A DNA stretch of 64,000 bases, from NCBI RefSeq assembly GCF_000622145.1, contig NZ_JHWH01000024.1, forward strand, positions 1 to 64,000, read 5' to 3'. Each line of letters opens with the position of its first letter. Position 1 is the first letter of the stretch. Positions 35,038 through 42,835 of this stretch are shown here, piece after piece. Source of the DNA: Paracoccus yeei ATCC BAA-599. GTDB lineage: Bacteria; Pseudomonadota; Alphaproteobacteria; Rhodobacterales; Rhodobacteraceae. Under the pieces are notes generated by a model that saw nothing but the letters and a program-made list of their open reading frames with translations, was not told where the DNA came from and searched no databases. Made by a program: the position numbers and the translations under genes.

Positions 35038-35307
35038 ATGAAAACGACGATTGCCCCGCTCGCTGCCGCCATGTTTCTTGCCGCATGTGAAACCCCGGTT
35101 GCGACGGCGCCTGTCCCTGCAGAGCCTGAGCGACCCATGGACGAGGTTCCTGTGCAGAAGACCCTGCCAAACGGCGACAGGCATTACAGCTTCAAGAGTG
35201 GCTGCGTCGTTGTCCTGGAGCCGCAGCGCGCGGTCGTGAGGTCTGAGACGGGGGCCTGCGAGCTCCACCACCGGGACATCGCCCTGCTTTATGCATCGGG
35301 GGATTGA
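35038..35307 (+). CDS. Small lipoprotein of unknown function
   Basis: The 89-residue protein has a lipoprotein signal with lipobox L-A-A-C (Cys17), then a Pro/Glu-rich linker. A short folded part has two further cysteines (SGCVVVLEPQRAVV, GACELHHRD) that could form a disulfide. It is probably anchored in the outer membrane. It stands alone between the gene-poor stretch and the IS remnants; the ribosome site is weak (CAGAGG 9 bases upstream). Confidence 0.6.
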   Translation: MKTTIAPLAAAMFLAACETPVATAPVPAEPERPMDEVPVQKTLPNGDRHYSFKSGCVVVLEPQRAVVRSETGACELHHRDIALLYASGD

Positions 35308-35373
35308 GGGCCCGGCTCGCGGTAAGCCCCACGTCGCCAGAAGCATCGCGCCCGCCGTGAGAGATGGAAATGG

Positions 35374-35520
35374 CCGGTAAAGGTGGGAGCGACATCGAAG
35401 ATGGGCCAGCGCGACATACGTCGACTGCTCATCACAGGAGCGATGGCCGTTGTGCAACATGCAAGCCGTAAGAGAGTGCCGGACGGCAGCTGGCTTGGCC
35501 GAATGCTGGCCAGGAAGCCA
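35374..35520 (+). pseudogene. IS110-family transposase C-terminal remnant
   Basis: One frame reads GATSKMGQRDIRRLLITGAM and then AVVQHASRK, PDGSWLGRMLARKP. This is the conserved C-terminal (Transposase_20) block of IS110/IS1111-type transposases. The similarity breaks off after ARKP at 35520 and nothing upstream of about 35374 fits, so only about 49 codons survive. Confidence 0.75.
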
Positions 35521-35548
35521 CCCGAGAACTGGTGTCAACCGTATGACT

Positions 35549-35655
35549 GTCGGGGTTCATGGTCCCGCGCGCGCCAAAGCGGTGGATGGCCTCGTTCAAA
35601 GCCTCGGTGCAAAAGTCAGCCTCCAGCGTGTTCGAGATGCGCCAAGCGAAAGGCG
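35549..35655 (-). pseudogene. IS3-family transposase (OrfB) remnant
   Basis: On the reverse strand a frame reads AWRISNTLEADFCTEAL then NEAIHRFG and T-M-N-P-D. This is a clear relic of the rve domain of IS3 OrfB (usual form: WR-SNT-EADFC-EAL-EA---G-PEI-NTDQGSQF). It degenerates at the point where the second catalytic Asp region should continue. It abuts the IS110 remnant, so two elements met here and decayed. Confidence 0.75.
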
Positions 35656-35680
35656 GGCGTCCCCCCGAGGGCGCCCGCCT
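35651..35680 (-). terminator. Hairpin after the THUMP methyltransferase gene
   Basis: A 9-bp stem AGGCGGGCG / CGCCCGCCT with a 12-base loop lies 7 bases past the stop of the gene at 35687. It overlaps the end of the IS3 relic. Confidence 0.65.
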
Positions 35681-35686
35681 TGGCGT

Positions 35687-36874
35687 TCAAAGCGGCCCGG
35701 TCTGCCACAGCCGGATCTTCAGCCCGCCATGCGCGATGTGGGGGCCGGGTTCGCGGAACGGCAGGCCGGTGGCACGCGCCAGGGCGGCATCGGTGGTGAC
35801 CAGCCCCACGCGCCAGCCCTGGAAGCGGGCGCGCAGCACCTCGCCCATCGCGGCATGCAGGCCGAACAGGGGGCCCTTGTTCCCGATCCGCGCCCCGTAG
35901 GGCGGGTTGATGATGACCAGGCCCGGCGGCCCCTCGGGGCGGGACAGGTCGGCGAAGGCAAGGTTTTGGAAATCGGTCCAGGCGGCGACGCCGGCGCGCT
36001 CGGCGTTCTCGCGGCTCATGCGGATGGCGCCGGGGTCGCGGTCGCTGCCGTGAAACAGCAGCGCGGGCGCCGGGGCCGCGGCGGGGCGCAAGGCGTCGAA
36101 GGCGGCAGCGTCGAAGCCGGGCAGGTGCTGGAAGGCAAAGCCGCGCAGCCGCCCCGGGGCGAGGCCGGCCGCGATCTCGGCCGCCTCGATCACGAAGGTG
36201 CCCGATCCGCACATCGGGTCCAGGACCGGCTCGCTCCCGTCGAACCCGCATTGGCGTAGAAACATCGCGGCCATGGTCTCGCGCATCGGCGCCTTGCCGA
36301 CCGCCTGTTTGTGGCCGCGCTTGTGCAGGCTTTCGCCCGAGGTATCCAGGCTGAGCGTGCACAGATCGTCCTCGATCCGCACCTTCAGCGTGACCGGCGC
36401 ATCCTCGGCGATGGGGGCGCCCAGGGTGTCGCGGATCGCCGCCTCGATCCGCTGGATGATGGCGCCGGCGTGATAGATGCGCGACTTGCGGCTGGTGGCC
36501 TCGATCCGCAAGGGCACGTCGGCGCGCAGCCAGTCCGCCCAGGGAAAGCGCCGCGCCCGCTTGTCCAGTTGCGCCGGGTGCATGGCGCGAAAGGCGCCGA
36601 TCCGGGCCAGCACCCGCGTCGCGCCACGCAGCATCAGATTGGCGCGCCAGACCTCGGGCCAGCCGCCGTGAAAGACGACCCCGCCCGGCTGGACCAAGGC
36701 GTCGAAGCCCAGCGCCCGCGCCTCGTCGGCCAGGGGCTGCTCGAGGCCGGGGGTGGCGACCAGAAAGACCTCCATCCGGCGCGGATCGGCGGCCAGGGGC
36801 GCGGCTTCGGGACGCGCGCCCGGATCGGTCGCGGGCTGCGGCCGGGGACCGGCGGGCTTGGGTCTGGGTTTCAT
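35687..36874 (-). CDS. THUMP-domain rRNA guanine-N2 methyltransferase (RlmL N-half type)
   Basis: The protein of about 395 residues has a short Pro-rich start, then a THUMP domain (FLVATPGLEQPLADEARALGF at its beginning), then a Rossmann methyltransferase. The SAM motif is DPMCGSGT and the catalytic NPPY motif is in IINPPYGARIG. This is the layout of the single-domain YcbY/RlmL-type enzymes that make m2G2445 in 23S rRNA. The start is not certain: ATG at 36874 is used, and ATG at 36904 is possible. It is transcribed away from the VOC gene at 37039. Confidence 0.88.
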   Translation of the reverse strand: MKPRPKPAGPRPQPATDPGARPEAAPLAADPRRMEVFLVATPGLEQPLADEARALGFDALVQPGGVVFHGGWPEVWRANLMLRGATRVLARIGAFRAMHPAQLDKRARRFPWADWLRADVPLRIEATSRKSRIYHAGAIIQRIEAAIRDTLGAPIAEDAPVTLKVRIEDDLCTLSLDTSGESLHKRGHKQAVGKAPMRETMAAMFLRQCGFDGSEPVLDPMCGSGTFVIEAAEIAAGLAPGRLRGFAFQHLPGFDAAAFDALRPAAAPAPALLFHGSDRDPGAIRMSRENAERAGVAAWTDFQNLAFADLSRPEGPPGLVIINPPYGARIGNKGPLFGLHAAMGEVLRARFQGWRVGLVTTDAALARATGLPFREPGPHIAHGGLKIRLWQTGPL

Positions 36875-37038
36875 CTCGCGGGTCCGTCGAAAAGGGCAGC
36901 GCATCATGCGGCGTGGCGCGCCCAAAGGCAACCGGCGGAATTGTCCACGTATCGGAGACGATCTTCCGTTTTCATCGCCGCTTCAACGAAGGCGTGGCGC
37001 GCCTAGATTGGCGGGGAACTGGAACACAGGAGGATATC

Positions 37039-37824
37039 ATGGCGACCAGCGATGCCCCCATCCGCATCGGCCGGGTGGCGCTGACGGTGAACGACCTGGC
37101 CACCGTCGGGGATTTCTACCAGAGGGTCGTCGGCCTGCGCAGGCTGTCGCAGGACGGCGGGACGATGGTGCTGGGGGCGGGCGACCGCCCGCTGCTGGAA
37201 TTGCGCGAGGACCGCGCGGCGCGGCACCGCCCGGCCGAGGCGGGGCTGTTTCACACCGCCTTCCTGCTGCCGGGCCGCATCGACCTGGCGGACTGGCTGG
37301 GTATGGCGGCGGCGCGGGGGCTGGCGCTGGACGGCGCCTCGGACCACCGGGTCAGCGAGGCCGTCTATCTGCGCGACCCCGAAGGCAACGGGATCGAGAT
37401 CTATGCCGACCGCCCCCGCAGCGCCTGGGCCTGGCGGGATAGCGAGGTGCTGATGGATACCACGCGGCTGGACGTCCCCGACCTGCTGGCCCAGGCGCGG
37501 CCGTGGCAGGGCGCGCCCGAGGACACGGTCGTGGGCCACGTCCACCTGCAGGTGGGCGATCTGGCGTCGGCCGGGGATTTCATGACCGGCGCGCTGGGGC
37601 TTGACCGCACCCTGCAATACCCTGGGGCGAGCTTCTTTTCCTGGGGCGGCTATCACCACCATCTGGCGGGCAATATCTGGAACAGCCGCGGCGCGGGCCC
37701 GCGCAGCCCCGACGCGACAGGACTGGCCGAGATCGTGCTGACCGCCGATCCCGGGGCTGCCCTGCCCCTGGGCGCGACCGAGGCCGTCGATCCCTGGGGC
37801 ACCCGGCTGCGGCTGGAGCATTGA
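37039..37824 (+). CDS. VOC-family protein, catechol 2,3-dioxygenase/glyoxalase type (CatE-like)
   Basis: The 261-residue protein has two VOC modules: IGRVALTVNDLATVGDFYQ at the N-terminus and VGHVHLQVGDLASAGDF in the second, with the metal-ligand Glu in DPEGNGIEIYAD. This is the CatE-type arrangement of Bacillus-like extradiol dioxygenase relatives. The ATG at 37039 has a strong ACAGGAGG site. It stands alone; a Rhodobacterales-type GC element follows its stop. The substrate is unknown. Confidence 0.83.
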   Translation: MATSDAPIRIGRVALTVNDLATVGDFYQRVVGLRRLSQDGGTMVLGAGDRPLLELREDRAARHRPAEAGLFHTAFLLPGRIDLADWLGMAAARGLALDGASDHRVSEAVYLRDPEGNGIEIYADRPRSAWAWRDSEVLMDTTRLDVPDLLAQARPWQGAPEDTVVGHVHLQVGDLASAGDFMTGALGLDRTLQYPGASFFSWGGYHHHLAGNIWNSRGAGPRSPDATGLAEIVLTADPGAALPLGATEAVDPWGTRLRLEH

Positions 37825-37830
37825 GGAAGA

Positions 37831-37880
37831 TGGGGGCTCTGCCCCCGTCCCTGCGGGACTCCCCCGGGGTATTTGGAAAA
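37831..37880 (+). repeat. GC-rich Rhodobacterales-type intergenic element
   Basis: The element has a hairpin GGGGGC-TCT-GCCCCC, a second small stem GTCC-CTGC-GGGAC, then CCCCCGGGGTATTTGGAAAA. I recognise this kind of sequence as a common intergenic element at gene ends in Rhodobacteraceae genomes; only one copy is in this window. It lies between convergent genes and may serve as a terminator. Confidence 0.6.
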
Positions 37881-37894
37881 CGGTGAAGGCCCGA

Positions 37895-38683
37895 TCAGGT
37901 CCGGTGCCAGCGGCGGTCGCGGCGGGTGAAGCGCAGGTGTTCGGGCGGGCGGAAGCCCGGCTCATCCATCGGCGCGACATGGCGTTCGATCAGCAGGTCG
38001 GGGCCCTGAAAATCCAGCACGGCGAATTCGTTCTGGCGGTCGTCCAGCCGCGCGCAGAGCGCCGTTCCGCCCTGGATCTGCAGCACGCTGCGACCCTCGG
38101 GGGGCAGGAAGGCGCCGGCCGACCAGATGTGCAGATGCCCGCTGAGCACGACCTGCACGCCCTGAAGCTCGAACAGCGCCATCGCCTCGCGCGCGCCGCG
38201 CATCAGCTGCTTGTCAACCTCGGGACGCTGCTGCATCGGATGGTGCAGGGCCACGATGTTCACGCAATCGGGGTCGATGCCTTCGACCACGCGGCGCATC
38301 TGGGCGGCGCTGATGACGCCGCGCTGCCAGGCCATCGGATCGACGCTGTTGATGCCCTGCACCCGCACCTGGCCGACATGGCCCACGGGCTCCATGTTCT
38401 GCGCGATGATGCGGCGATACCGGCGATAGGGCTTCATCATCCGGTCCGCCAGCTTGTAGAGCGGGATGTCGTGGTTGCCGGGGACGGCGATCAGCGGCAC
38501 CTCGATCCGGCGCAGGAAGGCCGCGGCCTGCGCGAACTGCGCCGAACGCGCGCGGTGGGTCAGATCGCCCGTCACCACCACCAGATCGGCGCCGGCGCGG
38601 TTCACCCGGTCCAGCAGCGGTTCGATCAGCGCCGTGCGGTCAAAGCCGAAATGCAGGTCCGAAAGATGCACCAGTCGCGTCAT
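37895..38683 (-). CDS. Calcineurin-like metallophosphoesterase (CpdA-like)
   Basis: The 262-residue protein has all blocks of a dinuclear metallophosphoesterase: LSDLHFG (Asp9, His11), VVTGDLTH, VPGNHDIP, ALHHPM and SGHLHIW. The layout is that of CpdA-type cyclic-nucleotide phosphodiesterases, but substrate assignment needs more than sequence. It is the second gene of an operon with the lipid kinase, overlapping it by ATGA. Confidence 0.88.
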   Translation of the reverse strand: MTRLVHLSDLHFGFDRTALIEPLLDRVNRAGADLVVVTGDLTHRARSAQFAQAAAFLRRIEVPLIAVPGNHDIPLYKLADRMMKPYRRYRRIIAQNMEPVGHVGQVRVQGINSVDPMAWQRGVISAAQMRRVVEGIDPDCVNIVALHHPMQQRPEVDKQLMRGAREAMALFELQGVQVVLSGHLHIWSAGAFLPPEGRSVLQIQGGTALCARLDDRQNEFAVLDFQGPDLLIERHVAPMDEPGFRPPEHLRFTRRDRRWHRT

Positions 38684-39627
38684 GCCCTGTCGCGACCCTC
38701 GCTGCCCTGCGGCACCAGAACCTTGAGGTCATGGGCCCGCACACGGACCCTAAAGGGCGAATCCATCCAGTCCTTCTCGCCGTCATGGGCGACGTATTCG
38801 TGGCGCGGCACGGTTTCGAGCTCCATCTCGGAGGCGCTGATCAGGTCGAAATCGTGATAACGCGCCGATTTCCCCATCGCCAGCCGCAGGGCCGAGCGGA
38901 TCAGGGGGCCGGGATGACGGGCGCGGGCGACCAGCAGCGCCAGCTTGCCGTCGCGGATGCAGTCGGCGCCTTCCAGCCCGAAGCTGTCGAGCTGGTAGGC
39001 GCTTTTGGCGACGAAGGCCAGGGCGGTGGTGAACTGGCGTTCCTCTCCGTTCGCGCGCACGGTCAGCGTCAGCGGCCGGCGCAGGGTCCAGAGCGCCGCC
39101 GCCGCCGACCAGTAGGCCGCCACGCGCGACCGGCCCCAGCGGCGATAGATGCTTTCGCGCCGCTTGAGGATTTCGGGATAGGCGCCGAAGCTGACGTTGT
39201 TCAGAAAGATCATGCCGTTCATTTCGCCGACATGGATGCGGCGCAGGACGGGGGTGTCGAAGATCTTCATCGCCTCCTCGACCGTCTCGCCCGAACCGAG
39301 GTCGCGGGCGAAATAGTTGAAGGTGCCGCCCGGGATCACCACCATCGTGCTGTCGCTGCCCGCGACGGCGCTGGCGACCGCCGCCTGGGTGCCGTCTCCC
39401 CCCGCCGCCACGATCAGATCGAACCCCTCGGCCACGGCCTGTCGCGCCGTTCCGGGCAGGTCCGCACCCTTGTCGATGCGCCGCACCTCGAGGCTGGCGA
39501 CGCGGTCCCGCAGCCGGTCCTGCAGCAGGTCGGCGATGCTGGCCCCCGCCTTGCGCCCCGAGCCGGTGTTCGCGATCACGCAGCAGCGCGCCTGCGACAG
39601 GTCGTAAGGCTTGCCGGCATCGTCCAT
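38680..39627 (-). CDS. Diacylglycerol-kinase-family lipid kinase (YegS/DagK-like)
   Basis: The 315-residue protein has the phosphate-binding start CVIANTGSGRKAG, nucleotide motif AAGGDGT (residues 74-80) and the second block VIPGGTFNYFARDLG typical of the DAGK catalytic fold. GGGGGA precedes the ATG at 39627. It is cotranscribed with the phosphoesterase. The likely activity is phosphorylation of diacylglycerol or a sphingoid-type lipid; this is family knowledge. Confidence 0.87.
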   Translation of the reverse strand: MDDAGKPYDLSQARCCVIANTGSGRKAGASIADLLQDRLRDRVASLEVRRIDKGADLPGTARQAVAEGFDLIVAAGGDGTQAAVASAVAGSDSTMVVIPGGTFNYFARDLGSGETVEEAMKIFDTPVLRRIHVGEMNGMIFLNNVSFGAYPEILKRRESIYRRWGRSRVAAYWSAAAALWTLRRPLTLTVRANGEERQFTTALAFVAKSAYQLDSFGLEGADCIRDGKLALLVARARHPGPLIRSALRLAMGKSARYHDFDLISASEMELETVPRHEYVAHDGEKDWMDSPFRVRVRAHDLKVLVPQGSEGRDRA

Positions 39628-39950
39628 GAATCCCCCGGGAAATCGTTTCACTGGCCCCTGTGCAAACCCGCGCAGGCCCGCCCGGTTCCGCAGCGCGGCA
39701 ATCCTGAGTTTTTTACTTGCTCCGGCTGGCGGGCTCTGGCAGGTTGCGCGCGGGCAGCCGGCGGATTGACCACCCCCTCCCGCTTGTTCCGCATCCTTGG
39801 CGGACGGGCGCGCCACCCATGAGCCGTCACAGCAGGAGATGTCTGCCGCTCACGACAGAAACGCATCCTTGCCGTTTCGTGACACGCTGTTTGTCGACCC
39901 TGGCCTGGTTTCCAGGCCGCCGGGGCGCAAAGCCATTCGATGAGAGACGC
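39628..39950. promoter_or_regulatory. Upstream region of the siderophore gene entC
   Basis: About 320 bp lie between the lipid kinase and entC starts, divergent. No good gene is present. A small perfect hairpin GGCCTGG-TTT-CCAGGCC (39902-39918) lies 32 bases before the entC start and could be a leader structure. I found no convincing Fur-type box here. Confidence 0.4.
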
Positions 39951-41162
39951 ATGAATATTCGCATGTCAGAGGCACCCGAAATCCTGGCTCCGCTGGACGA
40001 CGACCCGGTCCTGTTCGCCTTTCAGGGCCCGCATGGGCGCGTGCAGGGCCGGGGCGCGCCGGTGCAGGTGCCGCGCGGCGGTGCCGATACGGTGGCCGCG
40101 CGCGTCGGGCAAGCCCTGTCCGGGGCGCTGCCGGGGGCGATGATCGGGGGCGCCCTGCCCTTTGACCGCACGCAGGCGGATTGCCTGTGGCTGTGCAACC
40201 GCGCCGCGCCGCAGCCGGCCGCCGCAGCCCGGCCGGCGGCGGTGCCCGGCGCCGACCAGCGCCCCGACTGGCGGCTGACCGCCGAACCCGAGCCCGCCGC
40301 CTATGCCCGCGCCGTGGCCCGCGCGCTGGCCATCATGCAGGACGAGGCGGGTCGTGCCGGCGCGCTGGAAAAGATCGTGCTTGCGCGCAGCCTGCGGGCC
40401 GAATCCGGGGCCCCGATCGCCGTCGAGGCGCTGATGGAGCGGCTGGCGCAGGATGCCTCGGTCACCGCCTTTCGCGTGGCGCTGCCACCGCGCGGGCGCC
40501 AGACCCGCCAGTTGTGCGGGGCAACGCCCGAGCTGCTGCTGTCCAAGGCCGGGGCCCTGATCGCCTCGCATCCGCTGGCGGGATCGGCCCGCCGCCTGGC
40601 CGACCCCGAGGCCGACCGCGCCGCGGCCCAGGTCCTGGCACGTTCCGACAAGGACCAGCGCGAACATGCGCTGGTCGTCGAAAGCATCCTGGACGTCCTG
40701 TCGCCCTGGTGCCGCAGCCTGAGCGCCCCCGAGGGCACGCAGCTGACCACGACGCGCAGCATGTGGCACCTGGGCACCCGGATCGAGGGCATGCTGAAGG
40801 ACCCCGAGATGCCCTCGGTGGTGCTGGCGGCGCTGCTGCACCCGACGCCCGCCGTCTGCGGCGTGCCGATGGCGCGGGCCAATGCGCTGATCCACGACCT
40901 TGAACCCGTGCCGCGCGACTTCTATGCCGGGGCGGTGGGCTGGTGCGACGCGCGCGGCGACGGCGCCTGGTACGTGGCGATCCGCTGCGCCGAGATCGCG
41001 GGCGCGACCGCCCGGCTTTACGCCGGCGCGGGCATCGTCCCCGGCTCGGACCCGATGGCCGAGGCGGCCGAAACCGGCGCCAAGTTCGGCGCCTTCCTGG
41101 CCGCGCTTGGCCTGCCCCCGGATGCGGGGCTGGCCGGGCTGGCCCCGAACGAGGTGGAATGA
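39951..41162 (+). CDS. entC: Isochorismate synthase for 2,3-dihydroxybenzoate
   Basis: The 403-residue protein belongs to the chorismate-utilising family. Conserved parts are KIVLARSLR, FRVALPP, GATPELLLSK, HPLAGSARR, REHALVVESILDVL, LHPTPAVCGVPM and FYAGAVGWCDARGDG followed by the C-terminal Y-A-G-A-G-I-V. It converts chorismate to isochorismate, the first step of catechol siderophore synthesis. It starts the operon entC-entB-entA with 4-base overlaps between genes. Confidence 0.92.
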   Translation: MNIRMSEAPEILAPLDDDPVLFAFQGPHGRVQGRGAPVQVPRGGADTVAARVGQALSGALPGAMIGGALPFDRTQADCLWLCNRAAPQPAAAARPAAVPGADQRPDWRLTAEPEPAAYARAVARALAIMQDEAGRAGALEKIVLARSLRAESGAPIAVEALMERLAQDASVTAFRVALPPRGRQTRQLCGATPELLLSKAGALIASHPLAGSARRLADPEADRAAAQVLARSDKDQREHALVVESILDVLSPWCRSLSAPEGTQLTTTRSMWHLGTRIEGMLKDPEMPSVVLAALLHPTPAVCGVPMARANALIHDLEPVPRDFYAGAVGWCDARGDGAWYVAIRCAEIAGATARLYAGAGIVPGSDPMAEAAETGAKFGAFLAALGLPPDAGLAGLAPNEVE

Positions 41163-41809
41163 TGGGACTGCCCGGTATCCCCGGCTATACGCTGCCGACC
41201 GACCTGCCCCAGCCGCGCGGCCCCTGGCGGGCCGAACGCGACCGGCTGGCGCTGCTGGTCCATGACATGCAACGCTATTTCTGCCGCCCCTTCCCCGCGG
41301 GCGCGCCGCTGGAGCCGGCCGTCGCCAACATCGCCCGGCTGATCCAGGCCGCGCGGGCGGCGGGCGTGCCGGTCTTCTACACCGCGCAGAAGGGCGACCA
41401 GTTCCGCCCCGACCGCGGGCTTCAGGCGGATCTGTGGGGCCCCGGCATGCAGGCCATCCCCGAGCATGAGGAGATCCTGCCCGAGCTTGCTCCGGCGGCG
41501 GGCGACATCGTGCTGGTCAAGCACCGCTACAGCGCGTTCCAGCGTTCGAACCTGGACCATCTGATGCGGGCGCGGGGCCGCGACCAGCTGATGGTCTGCG
41601 GCATCTATGCCCATATCGGCTGCCTTGCGACCATGGCCGAGGCGTTCCAGCGCGACATCGAGGCCTTTGCCGTCGCCGATGCCCAGGCCGATTTCTCGGC
41701 CGAGAAGCACGCCATGGCCATGTCCTGGATCGCCGCGACCTGCGGCGTGCCGATGCTGACCGAACAGGCGCTGGCCGCGCTGTCGGGAAAGGTCGCGCAA
41801 TGCGCCTGA
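41159..41809 (+). CDS. entB: Isochorismatase without aryl carrier domain
   Basis: The 216-residue protein has the isochorismatase fold: LLVHDMQRYF (catalytic Asp), FYTAQKGDQ, LVKHRYSAFQRSNLDHLM (Lys) and the VCGIYAHIGCLATM block. The start IPGYTLPTDLPQPRGPW is typical of EntB/DhbB. EntB and VibB are about 290 residues because of a C-terminal aryl carrier domain; here it is missing and a separate carrier gene lies at 42575. The start is ATG at 41159 (overlap) or 41162. It turns isochorismate into 2,3-dihydro-2,3-dihydroxybenzoate. Confidence 0.92.
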   Translation: MMGLPGIPGYTLPTDLPQPRGPWRAERDRLALLVHDMQRYFCRPFPAGAPLEPAVANIARLIQAARAAGVPVFYTAQKGDQFRPDRGLQADLWGPGMQAIPEHEEILPELAPAAGDIVLVKHRYSAFQRSNLDHLMRARGRDQLMVCGIYAHIGCLATMAEAFQRDIEAFAVADAQADFSAEKHAMAMSWIAATCGVPMLTEQALAALSGKVAQCA

Positions 41810-42570
41810 CCGGATTTCAGGACCGCACCGCCATCGTCACCGGTGCCGCCGGCGGCATCGGCCGCAGCGTGGTCGCAGCGCTGGTCGAGGCCGGCGCCCG
41901 CGTCATCGCCACCGATACCGAGGCCGCCCTGCAGGCCGCCCCGGTGCCGGGGGCCGAGAACCGCGCGCTGGACGTCCGCGACGCCGAGGCCACCGAGGCG
42001 CTGGTGGCCGGGGTCGAGGCCGCGCACGGGCCCCTGGCCTTGGGCGTCCATGCGGCGGGGGTTCTGGGGATCGCCCCGATTCTCGACATGGTGCCGCAGG
42101 AATGGGACCGGGTGATGGGCGTGAACGCCACCGGCACCTTCAACGTCACCCGCGCCTTTGGCCGGGCCATGGCGCGCCAGGGGCGCGGTGCGATCGTCGC
42201 GGTCAGTTCGAACGCGGCCGGCATCCCGCGGCTGAACATGGGCGCCTATGCGGCGTCGAAGGCGGCGGCCACGATGTTGGTGCGCTGCCTGGGCCTGGAA
42301 CTGGCCGCGCAGGGGGTGCGCTGCAACATCGTCGCGCCGGGATCGACGCTGACGCCGATGCAGACGGGCATGTGGGCCGAGGATGGCGGAGCTGGCGAAC
42401 GCGCGGTGATCGAGGGCAGCCTAGAGGCATATCGCACCGGCATCCCCTTGAAAAAGCTGGCGACGCCCGAGGATATCGCGGGCGCCGTGATGTTCCTGCT
42501 GTCCGACCAGGCGGGCCATGTGACCATGGCGGATCTTTATGTGGACGGTGGCGCGACGATGCGCGCCTGA
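41800..42570 (+). CDS. entA: 2,3-dihydro-2,3-dihydroxybenzoate dehydrogenase
   Basis: The 256-residue short-chain dehydrogenase has the NAD motif TGAAGGIGRS near residue 15, the catalytic Ser in AVSSNAAGIPR and YAASKAAA with Tyr and Lys. Its position after entB and the VGVNATG-like MGVNATGTFNVTR segment fit EntA/DhbA. It oxidises the dihydrodiol to 2,3-dihydroxybenzoate. Its start overlaps entB by 10 bases. It ends 4 bases before the stop of the convergent carrier gene. Confidence 0.9.
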   Translation: MRLTGFQDRTAIVTGAAGGIGRSVVAALVEAGARVIATDTEAALQAAPVPGAENRALDVRDAEATEALVAGVEAAHGPLALGVHAAGVLGIAPILDMVPQEWDRVMGVNATGTFNVTRAFGRAMARQGRGAIVAVSSNAAGIPRLNMGAYAASKAAATMLVRCLGLELAAQGVRCNIVAPGSTLTPMQTGMWAEDGGAGERAVIEGSLEAYRTGIPLKKLATPEDIAGAVMFLLSDQAGHVTMADLYVDGGATMRA

Positions 42571-42574
42571 GGCG

Positions 42575-42811
42575 TCACAGCCGGGGCTGGATCAGCGCCC
42601 ACCAGGCGTCCAGCGTCGGCTCGCGGGCCAGTTCCTCGAAGCTGGCCTCGACGCCCATCTGCTTCAGCTCGCTGGAGAAGGTCATCACCGCGATGGAATC
42701 GAGGCCGTAGAGCACCAGGTTCTCGGCCGGGTCGATGTCGCAATCGTCCTCGATCATCTTCTGCACGCGGGCGGCCAGCCAGGCGGGGCTGAGGTCGGTC
42801 TTGACGGTCAT
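42575..42811 (-). CDS. Free-standing aryl carrier protein
   Basis: The 78-residue carrier protein has the phosphopantetheine attachment motif GLDSI with Ser39 and an acidic helix 2 region (AVMTFSSELKQMG), like the C-terminal domains of EntB and VibB. It would carry 2,3-dihydroxybenzoate loaded by EntE and present it to the condensation protein. It is 24 bases downstream of entE in a two-gene operon on the reverse strand. As a split-off domain it is the partner of the short EntB. Confidence 0.9.
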   Translation of the reverse strand: MTVKTDLSPAWLAARVQKMIEDDCDIDPAENLVLYGLDSIAVMTFSSELKQMGVEASFEELAREPTLDAWWALIQPRL

Positions 42812-42835
42812 GGGTCTTGGTCCTTTCAGGCGTCG

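Noticed and set aside
34338-35655. Possible integrated element using tRNA-Ser as attachment site
   Set aside because: No integrase gene is present and no second copy of the tRNA 3' end was found in the following region; only IS relics are seen.
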